This document shows, piece by piece, positions 58,356 to 64,000 of a stretch of DNA of 64,000 bases (positions are counted from its first letter, which is position 1; every line of letters starts with the position of its first letter). The DNA is from Anaerolineae bacterium. GTDB lineage: Bacteria > Chloroflexota > Anaerolineae > Promineifilales > Promineifilaceae. Under the pieces are notes generated by a model that did no database searches, was not told where the DNA came from, and was given only the letters and a program-made list of their open reading frames with translations. Both the position numbers and the translations under genes were made by a program. The stretch is taken from NCBI GenBank assembly GCA_007123775.1, contig SLGK01000061.1, forward strand, positions 1 to 64,000. The letters run 5' to 3'.

Positions 58356-59442
58356 GATTGTACCCGGTAGGAATAGAACCATCACGCAAACCGGCATCGA
58401 TCTCGGCCAGACGATCTTTGACTTCGTCAGGAATCTGATCCTCAAAGTCGTGGAACGGGGCCAGACCAACTTCACCCACGAAGTTGCCGCCAGGGAAGTT
58501 GCCATCCTGGGCCGCCTGAATCAGCTCAAAGACACCGGGGGTGATGAGCTTCATGGCGCTGGAAACCAGGCAAGGTTGGGCTGCGGGTACGGTAAACCAT
58601 TGGTCGGTATCCACACCGAGGCAGTAAACGCCATCATAACCGGCTACTTCCACCAGGGCACCATTACCGGTATTACCGCCGGCCCCAAAGACAAAGTCAG
58701 CACCCAGACCGATGGCCTGAGCGGCCGTGCTGGCGCCCCACTCCGGGTCGGTAAAGGCAACGTCCAGGCCACCGGGATGAAAGGTGGAGATAATCTGGAT
58801 ATCCGGGTTGACGAAACGCGCCCCATTCTCAAAGCCCTCTTTGAAGGCAACTACTGGCGGCACCAGGTCGGTGCCCAACACAGCAGCGATAATGTTCGAT
58901 TCGGTCAATAAACCAGCCAAAGCGCCGCCCAGGAAACCGGCGATGTCTTCAGGGAATATCAAACCGGCGATGTTGGGAATGGTATCAACCTGGAACTGGT
59001 CCACACCGATGAACATAATGTCAGGGTACATTTCTGCCGCTTCATTCGTGGCTTCACCCAAGCCAAAACCAACTGTTACGATCACGTCGTAGCCATCCTC
59101 GGCGAAGAGGGCAATGTTGGTCGCATAGTCGCGGGCGTCTGCGGTTTCAATGAAGCTGACCCTGGCCCCCAGCTCAGTCTGAGCCAGCAGCGCACCTTCC
59201 CAGGCGGACTGGTTGAAGGAACGGTCATCCACCGAACCAACGTCGGTCACCAGGCCCACGCAAAATACGTCAGGGCTGGTACAATCGTCGGAGTCATCAA
59301 CAACTTGTTCTGCAGGAACATCAACGGCATCCGTTGTATCAACGGGAGCGGCCGGTTCATCGGCTGCCGGTGAGCAGGCCACAAAGAGGATGCCCATGAA
59401 ACACATAAGCAATATAGATAGGGTGAATCGTTTACTAAACAT
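58351..59442 (-). CDS. BMP-family nucleoside-binding lipoprotein
   Basis: LFVACSPAADEP lipobox; CVGLVTDVGSVDDRSFNQSAWEGALLAQTELG...FGAGGNTGNGALVEV. Confidence 0.93.
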   Translation of the reverse strand: MFSKRFTLSILLMCFMGILFVACSPAADEPAAPVDTTDAVDVPAEQVVDDSDDCTSPDVFCVGLVTDVGSVDDRSFNQSAWEGALLAQTELGARVSFIETADARDYATNIALFAEDGYDVIVTVGFGLGEATNEAAEMYPDIMFIGVDQFQVDTIPNIAGLIFPEDIAGFLGGALAGLLTESNIIAAVLGTDLVPPVVAFKEGFENGARFVNPDIQIISTFHPGGLDVAFTDPEWGASTAAQAIGLGADFVFGAGGNTGNGALVEVAGYDGVYCLGVDTDQWFTVPAAQPCLVSSAMKLITPGVFELIQAAQDGNFPGGNFVGEVGLAPFHDFEDQIPDEVKDRLAEIDAGLRDGSIPTGYNP

Positions 59443-59628
59443 TTGTTTCTTCTCTCCTTAAAGATATGGGCGTTAACCGCCCGCTGTTACCAGGCCGGAA
59501 ATAATCCGCCCGGCACATACGACACGTTAAACCATTACAGCATAACGAAACAAATTATACTTTTTTTTGTGGCCCTTACAACCTGTTGCTATTGGTAGAC
59601 GGCTGTGCTACCATTCAACGATTAAATT

Positions 59629-60696
59629 ATGAAACTGAGTACAGAGTTCTTCTCAAGATTAGTTGGGGCCATTGCGCTCGCTTTTGCTGCTGCCGCTTTG
59701 GGCGATGCTCTCGCCAACTACCTGGGTGCTAATAATGAGGCATATGTTATCGTTTTTGTTCTGTTAGGCATCTTAACAGGTCTGGTGTTAACACCCTATT
59801 TGACGGTACGGCCGTTGCGCCGCTTGCGTCAACGTCTAACCAATATGCCGCCTGAGCAGCTAATGGCTATCATTATCGGCATTTTCTTGGGCCTGATTGC
59901 GGCCGCGCTCATTTCGCTACCGTTGGCTATGCTGCCTTCCCCTTTTCGGGAGATTTTGCCGTTAACGGCCGTTGTCGTTTTCTGCTACCTTAGCACCGCC
60001 ATCTTGATGCTGCGCCAGCGTGACCTGAAAAACATGCTAAGCAACCTGCAGCCATTGGGACAAACCACACGTAGGGGTTCTGGGGCTGAACTCAGCGCTA
60101 AAGAAGACGAATCCGTCATTTTGCTGGATACGAGTGTGATCATAGACGGCCGTATTGCCGACATTAGCAAAACCGGTTTTATCCAGGCCAGTCTGCTGGT
60201 TCCCAACTTTGTTCTCATGGAGCTACAACATATCGCCGACAGTGCCGATCCCCTGCGCCGCAATCGCGGTCGGCGCGGTCTGGATGTGTTGACCATCCTG
60301 CAAAACGAAGCCCCCGTGCCCACCCGTATCACCGATATGGATGTTAGTGAAACACGCGAAGTGGACAGCAAGCTCGTCTCTCTGGCTCGCCATTGGCAGT
60401 GTCCTATCATGACCAATGACTACAACCTCAACCGAGTGGCTGAAATCCAGGGCGTGCGCGTCCTCAACATCAACGACCTGGCCAACGCCGTCAAAGCCGC
60501 CTACTTACCCGGCGAAGAGCTAACCGTTAAAGTAATACAAGAAGGACGCGAAGCTGATCAGGGCGTCGGCTATTTAGAAGATGGCACAATGGTCGTCATT
60601 GAAGAAGGGGAGTACCTGATCAATCAAACGGTCACTGTCACCGTCACCAAAGTGCTGCAAACCACCGCCGGCCGCATGATCTTCGCCAAACCGTAA
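59629..60696 (+). CDS. PIN/TRAM-domain membrane protein (YacL-like)
   Basis: N-terminal TM helices; ILLDTSVIIDGRIADISKTGFI...RRGLDVL...IMTNDYNLNRVAEIQGV; C-terminal TRAM-like. Confidence 0.92.
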   Translation: MKLSTEFFSRLVGAIALAFAAAALGDALANYLGANNEAYVIVFVLLGILTGLVLTPYLTVRPLRRLRQRLTNMPPEQLMAIIIGIFLGLIAAALISLPLAMLPSPFREILPLTAVVVFCYLSTAILMLRQRDLKNMLSNLQPLGQTTRRGSGAELSAKEDESVILLDTSVIIDGRIADISKTGFIQASLLVPNFVLMELQHIADSADPLRRNRGRRGLDVLTILQNEAPVPTRITDMDVSETREVDSKLVSLARHWQCPIMTNDYNLNRVAEIQGVRVLNINDLANAVKAAYLPGEELTVKVIQEGREADQGVGYLEDGTMVVIEEGEYLINQTVTVTVTKVLQTTAGRMIFAKP

Positions 60697-60787
60697 AACG
60701 TAAAACGTGATGCGTGATGCGTGAATAAAAGACCTCACGTATCACGCATCACGTTTCGTAATTCGTAATTTGTAATTCATAATTCGG
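60692..60787. repeat. Heptamer-phased repeats (CGTAAAA/CGTGATG and CGTAATT)
   Basis: cgtaaaacgtaaaacgtgatgcgtgatgcgtg...cacgtatcacgcatcacgtttcgtaattcgtaatttgtaattcataattcg. Confidence 0.85.
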
Positions 60788-60794
60788 AAAGCCC

Positions 60795-62240
60795 ATGTCT
60801 CTAAAAGTCTACAACTTCCTCACTCGACAAAAAGAAACCTTTACGCCGCTGCACGAGGGCAAAGTCAGCCTGTACGTTTGCGGCCCCACGGTCTATGACA
60901 ACTCGCACATCGGCCACGCCAAAACGTATGTCAACTTCGACGTGATCGCCCGCTACCTGCGCTACCTCGGCTACGACGTGCTGTACGTGCAAAACATCAC
61001 CGACGTGGGCCACATGCTCGATACCGGCGAAGACAAGGTACTGCGTAAGGCCCGTCAGATGTCAGCCCTGCCCATGCAGGTGGTTGAGACCTACACCCGC
61101 AGCTACTTTGCCGATATGGACGCCCTCGGCGTGCAGCGGCCCGACATCAGCCCCCGCGCCAGCGGCCATATCCCTGAACAGATCGAGATGATCCAGACCC
61201 TCATTGACAAAGGCCATGCCTACGAGGTGGATGGCTCGGTCTACTTCGACGTCGCTTCTTTTCCTGAGTATGGCAAACTAAGCGGCCGTACCGTCGACGA
61301 TCAGGCAGAAGGCAGCCGCATTACCACTCGCGAAGAAAAACGCCATCCGGCCGACTTTGCCCTCTGGAAAAAGGCCGACCCCGAACACATTATGCGCTGG
61401 CCTAGTCCCTGGGGCGAAGGTTTTCCCGGCTGGCATATCGAATGTTCGGCCATGGCCAACAAATATCTCGGCCCCACCTTTGACATTCACGGCGGCGGCC
61501 TGGAGAATATGTTCCCCCACAACGAGTGTGAAATCGCCCAGAGCGAAGCCGCCCACGACGGCCAGCCCTTTGCCCGCCACTGGCTCCTCGTCGGCAGCCT
61601 GACGCTGGACGGCATCAAAATGAGCAAGAGTCTGGGCAATACGCTGACGATTGCCGATGCGCTGACTCGCTGGCCGGCCGAAGGCATTCGCACCTTTATC
61701 CTTTCCAGCCATTACGGCAGCCCCATTGATTTCTCTGACGAAGCGATTGAGGCAGCTTATAAAGGCTGGCAGCGCATTTGGGGTGCGGCCCGCCTGCTGC
61801 GCCAGCAAATGGGCCAGGCCCCGGACGGCGCGGCTGGTGACGCCGTTAAGGAACTGGTTGAGCAAACGCGGAAGGCCTTCGTAGAGAAGATGAACGATGA
61901 TTTTAACGCCCCCGCCGCGCTGGCCGTCCTGCAGGAATACACGCGCCAGGTCAATACGCTGGTCAACGAGCAGGGGTCGCTGAGCCAGGGTTCGCTCAAG
62001 GCACTCGATGACCTGTACCGGGAATTGGGTGGCAAGATTCTAGGCATTATTCCCGGCGAAGACGCCGGCAGCGCCAGCGCCGAGCGCGAGGCCGGTCTGG
62101 TACAACTTCTCATCGAGCTGCGGGCCGCGGCGCGGGCCAACAAGGATTGGGCCACCTCCGACAAAATCCGAGACCAGCTCAAAGAATTGGGCATCATCCT
62201 CGAAGACCGGCCCGACGGCACCGTCTGGAAAACAACTTGA
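60795..62240 (+). CDS. cysS: Cysteinyl-tRNA synthetase
   Basis: [26 protein letters not shown]...[14 protein letters not shown]...[12 protein letters not shown]. Confidence 0.97.
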   Translation: MSLKVYNFLTRQKETFTPLHEGKVSLYVCGPTVYDNSHIGHAKTYVNFDVIARYLRYLGYDVLYVQNITDVGHMLDTGEDKVLRKARQMSALPMQVVETYTRSYFADMDALGVQRPDISPRASGHIPEQIEMIQTLIDKGHAYEVDGSVYFDVASFPEYGKLSGRTVDDQAEGSRITTREEKRHPADFALWKKADPEHIMRWPSPWGEGFPGWHIECSAMANKYLGPTFDIHGGGLENMFPHNECEIAQSEAAHDGQPFARHWLLVGSLTLDGIKMSKSLGNTLTIADALTRWPAEGIRTFILSSHYGSPIDFSDEAIEAAYKGWQRIWGAARLLRQQMGQAPDGAAGDAVKELVEQTRKAFVEKMNDDFNAPAALAVLQEYTRQVNTLVNEQGSLSQGSLKALDDLYRELGGKILGIIPGEDAGSASAEREAGLVQLLIELRAAARANKDWATSDKIRDQLKELGIILEDRPDGTVWKTT

Positions 62241-62245
62241 TGCTG

Positions 62246-62309
62246 CGAAGTGGCGATGTGGCGAAGTTACCTTACAACTTCGCCACATCGCCACTCCGCC
62301 ACTTCGCCA
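62246..62309. repeat. 8-bp phased inverted repeat (GAAGTGGC / ACTTCGCC)
   Basis: gaagtggcgatgtggcgaagtt...aacttcgccacatcgccactccgccacttcgcc; abuts the next start codon. Confidence 0.82.
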
Positions 62310-63074
62310 ATGAGTGAGTATCTGATTCGACGCAATGTGGTTTTGGAAGCGCTGCGGGGCAGCCGGCGGGAGGTGTTCCGGCTCTACGTGCAGCAGGGGT
62401 TGGCGCAGAAATATGTGGAGGATGTGGTGGATACGGCCGTATCCCGCCACGTCCCTATCACCCATCTCAGCAAACAAAAGCTGGGCCAACTGGTGCAAGA
62501 CAGCAGCCACCAGGGCGTGGCCCTGGAAGTTGGCCCCTACGTCTACAGCGACATTCAGGCCATGCTCTCCCTGGCGGCTGCCCACCAGGAACCGCCCCTG
62601 CTGCTCCTGCTTGACCTGCTGCACGGACCGCAAAATATCGGTAGCCTGCTGCGAACGGCCGAAATTTGCGGCGTCCACGGCGTTATCTTGCAAGACCGGC
62701 GCGCCCCTGACATTACCCCTAGCGTGGTCCAATATTCGGCCGGGGCCGCTGAGCATCTGCTCATTGCCCAAGAGACCAATCTGGTCCAGGCCATCAGGCA
62801 GTTGCAAGCGGCCGACGTCTGGGTGGCTGGCCTCGACCTTACCGACGAGTCCCAACCGCTGGGCGAAATTGACCTCAACATGCCCCTGGCCATCGTGGTG
62901 GGTCATGAAGGGCAAGGGCTGCGCCGGCTGGTGGGTGAAAGCTGCGACTTTTTGATCCGGCTGCCCATGCGCGGTCATGTAGAATCGTTGAATGCGGCCG
63001 TAGCCGGGTCGGTGATGCTCTATCAGGCGTGGCAGGCGCGGGGGTTTGTGGGCGATAGGGCACAAGGATCGTAG
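62310..63074 (+). CDS. SpoU/TrmH-family RNA 2'-O-methyltransferase (RlmB-like)
   Basis: MSEYLIRRNVVLEALRGSRREVFRLYV...LLDLLHGPQNIGSLLRTAEICG...IVVGHEGQGLRRLV...RLPMRGHVESLNAAVAGSVMLYQ. Confidence 0.95.
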   Translation: MSEYLIRRNVVLEALRGSRREVFRLYVQQGLAQKYVEDVVDTAVSRHVPITHLSKQKLGQLVQDSSHQGVALEVGPYVYSDIQAMLSLAAAHQEPPLLLLLDLLHGPQNIGSLLRTAEICGVHGVILQDRRAPDITPSVVQYSAGAAEHLLIAQETNLVQAIRQLQAADVWVAGLDLTDESQPLGEIDLNMPLAIVVGHEGQGLRRLVGESCDFLIRLPMRGHVESLNAAVAGSVMLYQAWQARGFVGDRAQGS

Positions 63075-63077
63075 CAA

Positions 63078-64000
63078 ATGCAGCTCAAAGACCTCGTTGC
63101 TTATTGGCATAACAGTCTATGCGATGCTGAGTTGATGGGTATAGAAATGGGCGACTCTGCCGCTATCAATATTCACGCAACTATGCTGGAGCGAGGACGG
63201 CTAGACCCCCAGACAACCAACGTACTCTTTCAACAACAAGTAAAAATCAACAGAAAAGAGCAGGAAGACACTGATGAGGTTTATGAAATCAACATCGTCA
63301 TTGCCCCTGTCATCGCGACCAAAATCCACTCTCATGGTTATGCCGCAAGCGGCAAAATGCCGCAGACGATCTGGCCGTTACTGATTCCGGCCGTTCTTTA
63401 CAAAGATGGTTCACTTGGCCCAGACACAAGTGGGCTGTTACCCTGGATACCACGCACGCTGCTTGAACCAACCAGTGCCGAGTTGGTGTTGGGCGAATTG
63501 CACGCCTTCGACGATTTTCTAACGCAAAATGCTTTTTCTCCAAGTGAAGACCTGCTAAAAGCATGGCAGCAGTTGTGGGACTATAGCTGGCAGATGTTTC
63601 GAACTGTTACCGGCGCCACAGACATAGATGGCATACAAGTGGCAGGATATGATACCGTAAACGGCCGTTCTGTCGTAATCAATGCTGAAAATATACGCGG
63701 CATCGCCGGCAACATCCTCAAAGTTTATGACCGTCTGTTAGCCCTGGATACCTACCCACCTTTGCTGCATAGTTACACCAACCCCAAAGACAAACAAGCT
63801 GAACCACCACTACCGCCCCCAAAATGGCGACGCTCGGCTTACCGTCATCTGGGAAGTGTGAACAACCAGTTTCCCCTATCTCCTTCACAGCGAGAGGCAT
63901 TCTACAATTTCCTGGCCCTGCCCCAGCATACAGTTCTGGCAGTCAGTGGACCTCCGGGAACGGGCAAAACCACCCTGCTCCACAGCGTTATTGCCTCATT
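63078..64000 (+). CDS. Partial large ATPase/SF1-type helicase, open at the right edge; absent from ORF track
   Basis: Manual translation MQLKDLVAYWHNSLCDAELMG...[43 protein letters not shown] with no stop up to 64000. Confidence 0.8.
   Translation, partial: MQLKDLVAYWHNSLCDAELMGIEMGDSAAINIHATMLERGRLDPQTTNVLFQQQVKINRKEQEDTDEVYEINIVIAPVIATKIHSHGYAASGKMPQTIWPLLIPAVLYKDGSLGPDTSGLLPWIPRTLLEPTSAELVLGELHAFDDFLTQNAFSPSEDLLKAWQQLWDYSWQMFRTVTGATDIDGIQVAGYDTVNGRSVVINAENIRGIAGNILKVYDRLLALDTYPPLLHSYTNPKDKQAEPPLPPPKWRRSAYRHLGSVNNQFPLSPSQREAFYNFLALPQHTVLAVSGPPGTGKTTLLHSVIAS

Noticed and set aside
62040-63110. 356-aa minus ORF
   Set aside because: Antisense to cysS 3' end and the RlmB-like gene.

Overview
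The window looks like a chromosomal segment from a high-GC bacterium. Gene content, TP-rich lipoprotein linkers and VEVTR-type solute-binding proteins suggest Chloroflexota/Anaerolineae, but this is inference. It is mostly housekeeping: fused glyQS, recO, cdd, a glmU-like nucleotidyltransferase, tRNA-Gln, a SAM-I riboswitch with terminator and trans-sulfuration enzyme, aspartokinase, thiD, icd, a dnaB-dnaD-dnaC-like block, rarA fused to an extra domain, tmRNA, uvrB, a BMP-type nucleoside ABC transporter, cysS and a SpoU methylase. It also has accessory content: an OLD-nuclease/methylase/restriction-like cassette, two orphan PKS-type acyltransferases, and a GCH-II/RibD-C + PTPS + MDR-dehydrogenase operon. 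The strongest unexplained signals are not single genes. (1) The palindrome AACGGCCGTT is iterated throughout the window, mostly inside genes (HIP1-like). (2) Many intergenic spacers consist of 7-bp or 8-bp phased degenerate repeats arranged as inverted arms. At least three copies behave like MITEs with terminal inverted repeats and 7-8 bp target-site-like duplications, and one heptamer array sits inside the P3 loop of the SAM-I riboswitch. (3) A set of leaderless promoters has a -10 box 6-7 nt before the ATG. (4) The DnaC-like loader carries two tandem AAA+ domains. Two coding regions missing from the ORF track were found: a 59-aa zinc-ribbon-like protein (6628-6807, minus) and a partial SF1-type helicase/ATPase running off the right edge. 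All calls are by reading only; no searches were run.
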